Assembly: GCA_002438565.1 (NCBI GenBank)
Contig: DJPN01000002.1
Location: forward strand, 12,306 to 76,305
Length of the DNA stretch: 64,000 nt
Direction of reading: 5' to 3'
From: Alphaproteobacteria bacterium UBA6411
GTDB lineage: Bacteria; Pseudomonadota; Alphaproteobacteria; CAAGCB01; CAG-977
Position numbers and translations under genes: made by a program. Each line of letters begins with the position of its first letter. The first letter of the stretch is position 1. The notes below the pieces were generated by a model. That model had not been told where the DNA came from and did not search any database. It saw only the letters and a program-made list of their open reading frames with translations. Below, piece after piece: positions 1 through 9,184 of this stretch.

Positions 1-305
1 ACCGCGTATTCGCCCGTTTTGGGCAAAGCGAACGGAACGGATTTTCTGAAAAACCCGTCGGGCAGCTGCACCATGATTCCCGCACCGTCGCTGGTTTTGC
101 CGTCCGCGCCGATGGCGCAGCGGTGTTCCAGATTGCCCAAAATCGTAATGCCTTTGCGCACCAAATCGTGTTCGGGTTTGGCGTTCAGATTGACGATAAA
201 GCCGATACCGCAGTTTTCATGTTCCAAATTCGGATTGTAAAGGCCGAATTCGCGCGGTTCGCCCGCGGCGTTGCATGTAAAACCGTTTATCGTTTGTGTC
301 GTCAT
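1..305 (-). CDS. gltB: Glutamate synthase (NADPH) large subunit, N-terminal fragment
   Basis: This is the first ~101 codons of the large GOGAT subunit, which runs off the left edge. Translated on the minus strand it starts MTTQTINGFTC and contains NLEHENCGIGFIVNL followed by GADGKTSDGAGIMVQLP, the class II amidotransferase start of GltB. By family knowledge Cys32 would become the N-terminal nucleophile after removal of a 31-residue propeptide, releasing ammonia from glutamine for 2-oxoglutarate. The ATG at 303-305 has a GGAGG ribosome site seven bases upstream. The usual HRGA after the nucleophile loop reads HRCA here. The Fe-S, FMN and C-terminal domains lie outside the window. Confidence 0.9.
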   Translation of the reverse strand, partial: MTTQTINGFTCNAAGEPREFGLYNPNLEHENCGIGFIVNLNAKPEHDLVRKGITILGNLEHRCAIGADGKTSDGAGIMVQLPDGFFRKSVPFALPKTGEYA

Positions 306-391
306 GGGAACCTCCGCTTGTTTTTATAAAAAAGCGGGGAAAAGATACACGTTTTTGACGGCTTTTTACAGCGGAAAATGCAGTTTTTTCA

Positions 392-601
392 TCAATAATG
401 CGGGGGCGGGACTTCTTCGGACAGGGGACGGACGAATTCGCTTGCGCCGTGCAGTTCCAAAAAGCGCACTTCCTTTTCCAAACGGTCGATGGTCAGCGCC
501 TGTTCCGCGACGATTTGGTTCAAATCCTTTAACGTGCGGTCGAAATCCGCGACAATCATTTCCAAAGCGATAAAGCGTTCTTCGGTTTCAATATCGGTCA
601 T
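392..601 (-). CDS. slyX: SlyX family protein
   Basis: A 69-residue acidic, heptad-rich protein ending in PPPHY, the signature C-terminus of SlyX. The family is small, coiled-coil, and of unknown biochemical role. The ATG at 599-601 is chosen because AGGAGG sits seven bases upstream; a TTG two codons further upstream is less well spaced. It lies 86 bp before the gltB start on the same strand. The 109 bases between it and the divergent peptidase gene hold both promoters, but no clear -35/-10 pair was found. Confidence 0.85.
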   Translation of the reverse strand: MTDIETEERFIALEMIVADFDRTLKDLNQIVAEQALTIDRLEKEVRFLELHGASEFVRPLSEEVPPPHY

Positions 602-710
602 GGGCAATCCTCCTTATCCTCTTTTGTAGCTTCACAAACGCGAAATAACAAGTCATCACTTGAGATAGTTTCAAAAAAGCGATACCCTGCGCAAAAAAGA
701 GAGGTTTACC

Positions 711-1898
711 ATGTCCGATTTAATCAATTTGTTCTGCACTTTGGCGAAAATCCCGTCCCCGTCCATGCGCGAAGACGCCGTCGCCGAAAAAATCACGTCT
801 TTTTTCACCGAAAACGGCATTGACTGCCGCCGCGACAAAACGGGCAACGTCTACGCCCGCGTTCCCGCGACCGATTCGGCGAAAAAGCCCGTCATGCTGT
901 CCGCGCACATGGACGTCGTCGGCGACGACCGCCCCGTGCACATCGTCGAAAAAAACGGCTTTATCGAAACCGACAAAACCCGCACTTTGGGCGCGGACGA
1001 CAAAGCGGGCGTTTCATGCGCCATGATGCTGGCAAAGGAAATCGCCGCCGACAAAACGCTGAAACACGGCGGATTGGAAATCGTTTTCACCCGCGACGAG
1101 GAACAAAATATGACGGGCGCGCGCAACATCGAATACGGCACGCTTGAATCCGAACACATCCTTGTTCTGGACGGCGACCGTTTGGGCGAACTGCAAATCG
1201 CGGGCGCGGGCTATACCAAAATGACGCTGTCCGTCACAGGCACGAAAGGCGGTCATTCGGGCATCGACATCGCCGACGCAACACGCGTCAACGCGGTCAA
1301 ACTGCTTGCCGAAATCATGGCGGAAATTCCGCAGGGCGTTTACAAGCAGGATGAAACGGGCGTTGTCACGTCGATTAACGCGGGCGCGGTCGCGGCGGGC
1401 GGGCTGAAGAACATCCCGACCGGCAAACAGGGCGCGGCGTTTATGGCGGAACTGGCGGACAATGCCATGACGAATATGATTAACACGGACGCTTTCGCCG
1501 TTTATTCGATTCGCAGTTCCGATTTGAAAAACGAAGAACAGCTGCACCGCGATATCGAATCGATTGTTGCAAAGTTCAAAGACAAAGCCGGCGTTTCCGT
1601 CGTTTTCAAGCGCAACCTGCCGCCGTTCGAGCGTTCCGCCGACGAAACGGTCGCGATTGCCGCGCGCAAAGCCGCCGAAGCCGCGAACGTTCCTTTGACC
1701 GTGTCGTCGTTCCACGCCGCGGCTGAAACGCATTTGTACGCAACGGAAAAAAACAAAGCGGGCGTCGTGTTCAAACCCGTTTTGCTGGGCGTTGCCAACA
1801 TTTACAACATGCATTCCGCCGACGAAAAAGTCGAACGGGAATCGCTGGTCAAAGGCTACGCCCTGTTGAAAGAAATTTTCAAACAAATCAACGTTTAA
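711..1898 (+). CDS. M20 family metallopeptidase, PepT-like (tripeptide aminopeptidase)
   Basis: A 395-residue cytosolic zinc peptidase of the M20 family, closest by eye to peptidase T and its relatives that trim N-terminal residues from short peptides. The metal and catalytic motifs are visible: AHMDVV (His66, Asp68), TLGADDKAG (Asp near 96-97), TRDEEQ (Glu130/131), LDGDRLGE (Asp near 155) and a C-terminal NMHSADEKV histidine. The dimerisation lid lies in the middle (GTKGGHSGIDI onward). A GAGAGG site precedes the ATG. Length matches the family. The exact substrate, tripeptides versus other small peptides, cannot be fixed from the sequence. Confidence 0.8.
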   Translation: MSDLINLFCTLAKIPSPSMREDAVAEKITSFFTENGIDCRRDKTGNVYARVPATDSAKKPVMLSAHMDVVGDDRPVHIVEKNGFIETDKTRTLGADDKAGVSCAMMLAKEIAADKTLKHGGLEIVFTRDEEQNMTGARNIEYGTLESEHILVLDGDRLGELQIAGAGYTKMTLSVTGTKGGHSGIDIADATRVNAVKLLAEIMAEIPQGVYKQDETGVVTSINAGAVAAGGLKNIPTGKQGAAFMAELADNAMTNMINTDAFAVYSIRSSDLKNEEQLHRDIESIVAKFKDKAGVSVVFKRNLPPFERSADETVAIAARKAAEAANVPLTVSSFHAAAETHLYATEKNKAGVVFKPVLLGVANIYNMHSADEKVERESLVKGYALLKEIFKQINV

Positions 1899-1904
1899 AC
1901 CTTT

Positions 1905-1933
1905 TTTAACCCGCCGTTGTTATCCTCTATAAT
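1905..1933 (+). promoter_or_regulatory. Predicted sigma-70 promoter for the HAD nucleotidase gene
   Basis: A perfect TATAAT lies at 1928-1933, with a weak -35 (TTTAAC, 1905-1910) at 17 bp. Transcription would start near 1940, leaving a leader of about 15 bases that begins with the ribosome site. This argues against the upstream ATG at 1937 as start codon. Confidence 0.5.
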
Positions 1934-1954
1934 CCGATGAAAAAGGATTTAAGG

Positions 1955-2656
1955 ATGACAACGGACGATTTGGGCGCGGTATTGGCGCATACAAAAAACT
2001 GGATTTTCGATTTGGACGACACGCTTTATCCGCCGTCCGAAGTCATTTACGCCCAAATGGCGCGCCGCATCCGCGACTATATCATGAAAACCGTCGGCGT
2101 CGACGAACAGACGGCTAGCATCATCCAAAAAAGCTATTACAAACAGTACGGCGCGACCGTTCACGGATTGGTGCTGGAACACCACATTCAGCCCGCCGAT
2201 TTCACCGATTACGTTCATCAGCTGGATTTGTCGTCGCTGAAGCCCGATCCGAAACTGCGCGCGGTTTTGCAGGCTCTTCCGGGGCGGCGGTTCGTGTTCA
2301 CCAACGGCGCGTACGAACACGCCGAACGCGTTTTGAAACGCGTCGGACTGGACGATTTGATAAACGGCATTTTTTCAATCCGCGAAGCGAACTACATTCC
2401 GAAACCCGCGCTTGAAACCTATCAAAAAATGATGAAAGCGTTTAACATCGACCCCGCCGAAAGCATGATGTTCGACGACAATCAGCAAAACGTTCTGGGG
2501 GCGAAACGCGCGGGCATCAAAGGCGTCTGGATTTCGTCGAACACGTCCAACAACAAATACTGTTTGGCGGACTGCGACGATTTTTGCGATTATCAGACAC
2601 CCGATTTGGTCACGTTTCTGTCGCCTTATTTCGGCAAAGCGAAACAAGCGTCCTAA
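1955..2656 (+). CDS. HAD-superfamily pyrimidine 5'-nucleotidase-like phosphatase
   Basis: A 233-residue cytosolic HAD hydrolase. Motif I is FDLDDTLYP (nucleophile and acid/base aspartates near residues 22-24), motif II FTNGA, motif III lysine in IPKP, and motif IV MMFDDNQQN. The DLDDTLYPP start and the overall length fit the SDT1-like pyrimidine 5'-nucleotidase branch, which dephosphorylates UMP/CMP or related phosphates. The substrate is inferred only. The start at 1955 is used because AAAAGGA lies seven bases upstream and the promoter overlaps the earlier ATG at 1937. Its 3' end overlaps the convergent GDYXXLXY gene by four bases. Confidence 0.75.
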   Translation: MTTDDLGAVLAHTKNWIFDLDDTLYPPSEVIYAQMARRIRDYIMKTVGVDEQTASIIQKSYYKQYGATVHGLVLEHHIQPADFTDYVHQLDLSSLKPDPKLRAVLQALPGRRFVFTNGAYEHAERVLKRVGLDDLINGIFSIREANYIPKPALETYQKMMKAFNIDPAESMMFDDNQQNVLGAKRAGIKGVWISSNTSNNKYCLADCDDFCDYQTPDLVTFLSPYFGKAKQAS

Positions 2657-3012
2657 AATTCCGTCCACGGTTTGCCGTTCAGCAGCAAATCGACGGGCGC
2701 CGGATTTCCGTATTTCGGCACGGCGATTACCATTTCCGCATGGACATTCGCGGAATTCAAAGCGCGTTCCAAAATCCGCGCTTTGTTTTCGGGAACGTAA
2801 AAGCGGCGGATGTTGTTGCAGCAATCTTTGTAGGGTGAATTTTCGGGATACCGCACTTGAACCGCCAAGTAATGCCCGCTCAGCAAATCGCGCGGATCGT
2901 ACCCCGAAACGGGCAGAACGATTTTTTCGGCGGTTGAACGGGACAGCTGCAAAGCCGACACCCAGCAAAACAGCACGATTATGGGCAAAGCCAGCAAAAT
3001 CTTGATTTTCAT
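2653..3012 (-). CDS. GDYXXLXY domain membrane-anchored protein
   Basis: A 119-residue protein with one N-terminal hydrophobic segment (residues 3-22) followed by a small extracytoplasmic domain. It contains GYDPRDLLSGHYLAVQVRY, the variant signature of the GDYXXLXY family. Two adjacent cysteines (DCCNN, near residue 64) are visible. Its ATG overlaps the end of the DUF2157 gene by four bases, so the two are translationally coupled; this gene pair is common in proteobacteria. The molecular function is unknown. Confidence 0.8.
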   Translation of the reverse strand: MKIKILLALPIIVLFCWVSALQLSRSTAEKIVLPVSGYDPRDLLSGHYLAVQVRYPENSPYKDCCNNIRRFYVPENKARILERALNSANVHAEMVIAVPKYGNPAPVDLLLNGKPWTEF

Positions 3013-4082
3013 TTCAGCCCCGCTTTCAGTCTCGCATCCAGTTTATGCCAGCCGCACGCCAGCCCCAAAATCACCGCGCCCGTGAAAATCAATCCGAAGC
3101 CCGTTGTCAGCAAACTTCCGAACACCTCCAGATACGCCGCAAACAGCCGTATCCCCAAACAAAGCGTCAGCACTCGGGACAATCCGACGGCTTTGGCTTG
3201 CGCAGCGGCAACGGCCAAACCCGTCAGCACGCAGATTTGAGCGGCGAACACAACAACCTGCGAATTGACGCCGCTCAGCACCGTCGCAAACACGGCGCAG
3301 ACGGCGTACAGGGATTTGCACGGCGTTTTCCGCCTGTACAGCACGCCCGCAGACACCGCCGCCCAAACCGCCATGGCGGCAATGCCGGCCGCGGGAATCG
3401 TTCTTGTCCACGCGTAATCGGGGCTCGTCAGCGGCGCTACGGCGAATACGGCCGACAAACACCGCAAGGGCCGCACGAAAACTTTTGCTTTTTCCGTCAG
3501 CAAAGCCGCGCCCCACACCGCCATAAAAAACGCAGACACGCACATCGCGCTTTCAAAGTATTTCGACCAAAAGTCAAATACCGTTCTGGCAAAGGGAGAG
3601 CTTAAAAACGCCGCGGCGGCGGCCGCTTCCCACAAAAAGCCGAAAAACACCTTTTTCGTCAGCAGCATCAGCGGAAACGACAGCACGCCCCAAAACGCCA
3701 GCGTTTTCCACAGCGCAGGCTGCAGCTGCCAAATCTGACCGGCAAGCCCTATCGCCGCAAAAAGCAAAACGCCCTGCAAAAACAGCAAGGTTTCAAACAT
3801 GGCGGGCTTTTTATTTTGGAAACGAACGGCAGCGCAGGCGTTGCCGATGAGCATCGCAAACATTGCCGTCAGCTTGACGCATGCGGGGATGTCCCGCCAA
3901 TTCGCCGCGATTATCGCCACAATTCCCAGTCCGACGGCGAACACGCCGGCCAATCCCAACGCCAGAAACGGTGTTAAAACCGATTTGCGGTTTTGTTCAA
4001 ATCGCCTTAATTTTTCGCCCTGTTCGGCGGTAATCAGCCCCGCTCCGACCCAATCCGTGATTTTTCGCGATAAAGACGGCAT
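3009..4082 (-). CDS. DUF2157 domain-containing integral membrane protein
   Basis: A 357-residue polytopic membrane protein. The N-terminal ~40 residues (WVGAGLITAEQGEKLRRFE) are the DUF2157 head, followed by about ten hydrophobic segments from residue 50 to near the C-terminus. The start at 4082 is chosen because AAGGAG lies six bases upstream; an ATG 12 codons earlier lacks a ribosome site. It is the first gene of a two-gene unit with the GDYXXLXY protein. The function is not known; partner context suggests a membrane complex. Confidence 0.8.
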   Translation of the reverse strand: MPSLSRKITDWVGAGLITAEQGEKLRRFEQNRKSVLTPFLALGLAGVFAVGLGIVAIIAANWRDIPACVKLTAMFAMLIGNACAAVRFQNKKPAMFETLLFLQGVLLFAAIGLAGQIWQLQPALWKTLAFWGVLSFPLMLLTKKVFFGFLWEAAAAAAFLSSPFARTVFDFWSKYFESAMCVSAFFMAVWGAALLTEKAKVFVRPLRCLSAVFAVAPLTSPDYAWTRTIPAAGIAAMAVWAAVSAGVLYRRKTPCKSLYAVCAVFATVLSGVNSQVVVFAAQICVLTGLAVAAAQAKAVGLSRVLTLCLGIRLFAAYLEVFGSLLTTGFGLIFTGAVILGLACGWHKLDARLKAGLK

Positions 4083-4190
4083 CGTCTGCTCCTTGCTCTG
4101 TTTTATCCACGATATCACGGTTTTTTGTTTGCAAACAACGGCTTTTTAACGTACATTTTAAAATCTGCTGACAGGAAAGGATACAAAATC

Positions 4191-4634
4191 ATGAAAAAAG
4201 CAGCTTTGTCTTTAGTTTTGTTCTTGGCTTCCGCTTCCAACGCTTTCGCGCTTGACAGCACGGGCTGCGGTTTGGGTTCCATCATCTTCAAAGGACAGAA
4301 AGGTCCCGCTCCTCAAGTTCTGGCTGTTACGACAAACGGTTCATTCGGCACGCAAACGTTCGGCATCACATCCAACACGTCCGGTTGCGACAACTACGGC
4401 AGAATCACGGGCGGTACGGGCCGCGTGTTCGCGTTTTTGGAAAACAATCTGGACCAGTTCGCCGCTGACGCCGCCGTCGGCAAAGGCGAAACCATCGAAG
4501 CGATTGCCGCCATTACGGGCCGCGACGCCGAAACGGTCGGCCGCATTGCGCACAACAACTTTGCCGAATTGTTCGCCGATAAGGACGTTTCCGCTGTGAC
4601 CGTTACGCTGAAAATGGCCGATCTGCTGGCATAA
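4191..4634 (+). CDS. DUF3015 family secreted protein
   Basis: A 147-residue protein with a clear Sec signal peptide (MKKAALSLVLFLASASNAFA, cleaved near residue 20). The mature part has TGCGLGSIIF and, later, TSNTSGCDNYGRI, the conserved cysteine-containing pattern of DUF3015. AGGAAAGGA precedes the ATG. The DUF4105 gene starts seven bases after its stop, so the two form an operon acting in the periplasm. The family has no assigned biochemical role. Confidence 0.8.
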   Translation: MKKAALSLVLFLASASNAFALDSTGCGLGSIIFKGQKGPAPQVLAVTTNGSFGTQTFGITSNTSGCDNYGRITGGTGRVFAFLENNLDQFAADAAVGKGETIEAIAAITGRDAETVGRIAHNNFAELFADKDVSAVTVTLKMADLLA

Positions 4635-4640
4635 CAAGGA

Positions 4641-6467
4641 ATGAAATTCCTTTTATCGCTTAGCTTTGCTTTCGCTTTTGCCTTTCGCGTCCAAGCCGCA
4701 TCCGCGCCTTTGACCGAAAGGCAAAACGCTTTTATCGAACAGGCGCAATCGCTGGGAAATCATCCCCAATGGCTGCGTCTGCTTCATTTTCACAAAAACG
4801 AAAGCACGATTGATACACGGGGATTCTTCATTGCCCCCGACGGAAAAACAAACCCGCAGTCGGAACTGACCGCCGATTTGACGGCTTTTTTCAAAGGCGA
4901 ACATCTGTGCGATTTTCCCGCCAGACGCAAGTTTTTAACAAAAGAACTGGGCATCGGCGCGGACATGATAAAAACGCCCGAATGTGCGGACTATTCGGCT
5001 TTGAAAAAAGCGGTGAACGCGGATAATTTCACGCTGATTTACACAACGGCGTTCATGGGCAACCCCGCTTCGTTTTTCGGCCATACGCTGATGCGGATGG
5101 ATTCGCGCGAAAATCCCGCTTTGCTGGCTCACGCGCTGAATTACGGAGCGATAACGGGGCAGGACGCCGGACTTTTTTACGCAATCAAGGGCGTATTCGG
5201 CGGTTACCCCGGCATTTTTTCGGTTTACCCCTACTATGACACGGTTAATCTGTACAACAACATGGAAAACCGCGACATCTGGGAATATCAGCTGAATTTA
5301 ACCCCCGAACAGGCCGATTTTTTAATCGACCACATTTGGGAATTGGGCCGGCAAAGCGCGGACTATTATTTCTTTTCCGAAAACTGTTCGTATATGATTT
5401 TGGAAACGCTGAACGTCGTGTACCCCGAAAACGACTGGACGCGTGATTTGCCGCCGTTCACCATTCCCGCCGATACGGTGCGCCTGCTGTTAAAGCAAAA
5501 GGGCGTGTTTAAAAAAGCCGTCTACCGTCCCAGCCGGCAAACCAAAATCAAAGCCGCCTACGCTTCGCTTTCCGCTCCGGAACGCAAAGCCGTCTTGCAG
5601 CTGAAAACAGATCCCGCAGCGGATTTAAGCGGCCTGTCGGACGTTCGCCGCGCCGCCGTGTACGAAACGGCGTACGAGTATTTGCAATATCGCTATATCG
5701 AGGGCAAAGTCCCCCTTTCGGCTTTGCGCGAACAATCCGTCGCTTTATTGAAAGCGCGCAACGCCCTTCCCGTCGAAAGTCCCCTGCCGAAGCCGGCAGA
5801 ACCTGCCGTCCGTCCCGACAAAGCGCACGATTCTTCGGCTTTTACGGTATCGGTCGGACGCAATTCGGGCAAAAACTTTGCGGAATTGGAATTAAAGCCC
5901 GCTTTGCATACCGTTTTGGACGATTCGGCGGGTTATCTGCCGTTCAGCGGCATTGATTATTTCAAGGCGGCTTTGCGGCTGGACGAAAACGGAAAATTAT
6001 CCCTGCACAAATTCGATTTTTTAAATCTGGAATCCTACGCCCCCCGCGACGCGCTGTTTCAGCCCAAATCGTTCCGCCTGTCCGCAGGGCAAAACCGCTT
6101 TTTCTATGCGCCGAAAAACAAAGAGCTTTCCGTATTCGACGCTTCCGCGGATTTCGGGGCGGCAACCCTTTTGACCGAACATATCAACGTTTTTGCGCAA
6201 GGCTCGATTACTTTTAAGGCGGGGGACAAAACCGTCGGCGGATTGGGCGCGCATTTCGGCATATTGGCGGATTTCGGCAAGCTGCGCGCCAAAGCCGACG
6301 CAACCCCCATGGCTTTCACCCGCAACGACGCGAACATGGTTTCGTACCGCGCGGCTTTATCCGTTTCCGTCGCCCAAAATCTGGATTGGGTGTCCGAATT
6401 CGCGTTTGACGACGGACACGGCGCAAACCGCCGGGAATTCAAGTCGGGCCTGCAAAAACACTTTTAG
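4641..6467 (+). CDS. DUF4105 (Lnb-like N-terminal domain) periplasmic/outer-membrane protein
   Basis: A 608-residue exported protein with a signal peptide ending near VQAAS (residue 20). Residues ~110-270 hold the DUF4105 core, with NPASFFGHTLMRMDS and YYFFSENCSYMIL. These His and Cys motifs resemble those of Lnb-type lipoprotein N-acyltransferases, a cysteine-protease-like fold. The C-terminal ~230 residues alternate polar and apolar positions and look beta-rich, consistent with an outer-membrane or lipid-facing domain. AAGGA abuts the ATG, so initiation probably depends on coupling to the DUF3015 gene. Enzyme activity is inferred from the family. Confidence 0.75.
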   Translation: MKFLLSLSFAFAFAFRVQAASAPLTERQNAFIEQAQSLGNHPQWLRLLHFHKNESTIDTRGFFIAPDGKTNPQSELTADLTAFFKGEHLCDFPARRKFLTKELGIGADMIKTPECADYSALKKAVNADNFTLIYTTAFMGNPASFFGHTLMRMDSRENPALLAHALNYGAITGQDAGLFYAIKGVFGGYPGIFSVYPYYDTVNLYNNMENRDIWEYQLNLTPEQADFLIDHIWELGRQSADYYFFSENCSYMILETLNVVYPENDWTRDLPPFTIPADTVRLLLKQKGVFKKAVYRPSRQTKIKAAYASLSAPERKAVLQLKTDPAADLSGLSDVRRAAVYETAYEYLQYRYIEGKVPLSALREQSVALLKARNALPVESPLPKPAEPAVRPDKAHDSSAFTVSVGRNSGKNFAELELKPALHTVLDDSAGYLPFSGIDYFKAALRLDENGKLSLHKFDFLNLESYAPRDALFQPKSFRLSAGQNRFFYAPKNKELSVFDASADFGAATLLTEHINVFAQGSITFKAGDKTVGGLGAHFGILADFGKLRAKADATPMAFTRNDANMVSYRAALSVSVAQNLDWVSEFAFDDGHGANRREFKSGLQKHF

Positions 6468-9184
6468 TCTTTGAGAACCGGAACTTTCTTGCCTTGATAC
6501 AGGATTTTGTCCGTTTTTTCGGCCGGCGCGTCAATAATATCAAGCACGTCTTGAACCGCCAGCGCGTAATCGGCGAAAATTAAAACCGTCTGCGCGAAAG
6601 GAAAATGCTTTTTATTTGACGAATCTTTCAACGGCAGCGTTTTCCCGTCCGCCGCAAAGACCGGACGTCCCGTTTCCTTATCCGTTTGTTCACCCGTAAA
6701 AGCGTCGATTTTCAGCACCTTGTCAACACGAACCGCCCCCGTATTCTTATCGTCGCAGCGGTATATCAAATAAGCGTCCGTTTTGTTTCCGGCCGATGCG
6801 GGTTGAGCTTTGACAAACGTTTCCCCGTTCGCCGCTTTCGGTATTTCGGGCGGATTTCGGTTTAACAGACAAGCCATGTCTATCCAATCGGCGTTTCCGC
6901 CGCCCAATGTTGCAACGGGGTGTAAACAAGGGTCTTGTCCGTCCCGTCTGTCGGGAAGGAACGCCACCACGGAATCCGTTTCCGCGATTTTTTGAACAGG
7001 CAGTAAAAAGCTGAAAATCCCCGCCTGCAAAACAATGCCGAATGAAGCATCCCGTTCAGTCCCATCGGGAAAATCGACAACGGGCAGCGGCCGACCTTGA
7101 TGATAAAAGCCTCGGCCGGCATCATTCGGATTAAAAGCGAATGTTTCCGCCACCATATTCAGCGGCACGGCATACTTGCGGCCGGAAATTTCAAACATCA
7201 GCACTTTGTCGAACAAATACTGGCGCGGCAAAGAAAACTCGACATGCAGGCCGCCGTCTGCCCATACACGGATACGGCCGCCGCACCGTTCAAGCAAAGA
7301 AGCCGCTTTCAGCAATCCGCGCTCGGGCTTTGCGGTCAGGATTCGCGGATGGAACAAACTGCACAGCAAACGGCCGTCTGTCAAACCGGCGGCGTCCCCC
7401 GCACCGCATATTCCCGCTTCAACCGCCGCCGCGCGCATTTTTTCGTACGGAATCGCATCGGCATTATCGCTGAACACCACTTTTAAAAACGCACCGTCCG
7501 GCTTGACGGAAACGGCCATGGACACGCCGTCCGCCCTCATGACGCAACGCAAGGAATTGTCCGCCAAAACCGACAAAATCTCTTCCAAAGCGGAAAAAGC
7601 GTCCTTGTCGATATCGGCATCGGGAACGTCCAGCAGCAAATTATAGCGTTTGCCGTATTTTTCGGCCTGTCCCGCCACAAACGCGCCAAAGGAATTTTCA
7701 ATTTCTTTCAAAGGCTTCAATCGGATTTTACGGATAAAGCCGTACATTGCCGCCGCCGATTCCGCAGAAGAACGGGTCAGCACGCCCGCAAAATCGCGCT
7801 GGATTTGTTCAATATCAAACGGCCATCCGATTGCCCTCAATTCATTGTTTTGCCGTTCAAGGACATCCAGATTTTCCTTCAATTCGCCGCGGTCGTGCGT
7901 CAACTGCTCGTTTGAAGCGTCGGCTTTGTTTTGCAATGCCTCGAACCGTTTTTCCAGTTCGGCGTATTGCCGCCCGATGCTTTCGTTTTCGGCCATCCGT
8001 TCGCAAGCTTCGTCAAAACGGGCTTTCAAAGCCGTATAATCCGCCGCGGATTGGCATAAGTTTTCCTGTGTGCGGGCGTATTCCAACTGCAAATCCCGCA
8101 ACGCGCTTTCTTTGTCGTTCAAATGTTTTTGCATTTTGGACAAAGCTTCGTTCAAATCGGATTGAACTTGGGATTCGTTTTGCGCTTTGGCAATCGATTC
8201 CGATTTCAACACGTCGATTTGCCCAAGCATTTCTTGAATCGTTTTGTTTCTGCTTTCCAACAAAAGCCGCGCGTCTTTTTGGTTTTGTTCGTATTCTTTC
8301 AGCTTGCCGCGCATTTCGACGGCGGATGCGGTGCGTTCGTCCAGTTCGGTATGCAGTTCCGCCAGCTCTTTTTCGCTGCGGGCGATTTTTTTATCCTTTG
8401 TTTCGCCGTCGGAAGTCAGTTTTTTCACCAGCTGCTGCAATTCCTTGACGCTGTTGACTTTTTCATCCAGATAACGGCGAGTGTCTTGAACGTTTTGTTC
8501 CTGCGATTGCAGAGTCCGCGACTTTTCATCCAATTCCGTTTCATGCTTTTTCAAAGCGGAAAAGGATTCTTTGATTTCGGCCAAAGCGTCGGCATTTTGT
8601 TTTTCGCCTTGAAACACCAGATTTTCTCTGGAATTCAAATCGTTTTCCCGTTTGTCCAAAGCTTTTTGGCGTAAAACCAAAGCTTCTTCGCGGCTGTCCA
8701 GTTCTTTTTCCTTGCCGACGATGTTTTTTTCTTTTTGCGACAAAACCTGCGCCGTTTGCAATAACACGGAAGCGGCATTGTTTGACGGGCGCAAATTGGC
8801 TTTCAGCAGCCGTTTTTCGCCCAGCAAATCCTCGTCGGATTCCCGAATTTCGCGTTTAAGCAAAAAGGCCGAGGACATGATTTTTTTCACACGCCTGTAT
8901 TTTTTCAAAATCTGGGGCAGAATATCAATTTGCCGTTCACCCGATTGAAAAGCCGCGATTTCGTCCAGCGCCGCGTCCGCCAGCCTGTATGATCGGGGAA
9001 AAGCGACAAAAGGCGCGGCCTGCCGCACTGTTGAAAAAAAAGCGGTCAGTCTGTTCCACGTTTCGGCATCCGACGGATTGGTTTCAAAACGGTTCAAGCT
9101 TTTTTCAACCGCTTCCAGATCGGCCTGCACTTCGGTCAAAAAAGCGTCGACAAACATTCGCGCCTCCCCGTTATCCCGCGTCAA
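6464..9184 (-). CDS. Degenerate CheA-like protein with long coiled coil (probable pseudokinase)
   Basis: A 906-residue cytosolic protein with the domain order of CheA. Residues 1-110 resemble an Hpt/P1 domain, but the phosphorylatable histidine of the AHTLKG motif is a serine (FFSTVRQ). Residues ~150-460 are a long coiled coil rich in Glu/Lys/Gln. Residues ~500-660 resemble the dimerisation/ATPase region: the N box is reduced to LADNSLRCV and the G1 box DDGAG to SDNADA, so ATP binding looks lost. A CheW-like region begins near 661 (VLMFEISGRKYAVPLN), with a possible second one after 800. It overlaps the ChpT-like gene by 14 bases and no other chemotaxis gene is nearby. A scaffold or phosphorelay regulator role is inference. 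Confidence 0.65.
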   Translation of the reverse strand: MTRDNGEARMFVDAFLTEVQADLEAVEKSLNRFETNPSDAETWNRLTAFFSTVRQAAPFVAFPRSYRLADAALDEIAAFQSGERQIDILPQILKKYRRVKKIMSSAFLLKREIRESDEDLLGEKRLLKANLRPSNNAASVLLQTAQVLSQKEKNIVGKEKELDSREEALVLRQKALDKRENDLNSRENLVFQGEKQNADALAEIKESFSALKKHETELDEKSRTLQSQEQNVQDTRRYLDEKVNSVKELQQLVKKLTSDGETKDKKIARSEKELAELHTELDERTASAVEMRGKLKEYEQNQKDARLLLESRNKTIQEMLGQIDVLKSESIAKAQNESQVQSDLNEALSKMQKHLNDKESALRDLQLEYARTQENLCQSAADYTALKARFDEACERMAENESIGRQYAELEKRFEALQNKADASNEQLTHDRGELKENLDVLERQNNELRAIGWPFDIEQIQRDFAGVLTRSSAESAAAMYGFIRKIRLKPLKEIENSFGAFVAGQAEKYGKRYNLLLDVPDADIDKDAFSALEEILSVLADNSLRCVMRADGVSMAVSVKPDGAFLKVVFSDNADAIPYEKMRAAAVEAGICGAGDAAGLTDGRLLCSLFHPRILTAKPERGLLKAASLLERCGGRIRVWADGGLHVEFSLPRQYLFDKVLMFEISGRKYAVPLNMVAETFAFNPNDAGRGFYHQGRPLPVVDFPDGTERDASFGIVLQAGIFSFLLPVQKIAETDSVVAFLPDRRDGQDPCLHPVATLGGGNADWIDMACLLNRNPPEIPKAANGETFVKAQPASAGNKTDAYLIYRCDDKNTGAVRVDKVLKIDAFTGEQTDKETGRPVFAADGKTLPLKDSSNKKHFPFAQTVLIFADYALAVQDVLDIIDAPAEKTDKILYQGKKVPVLKD

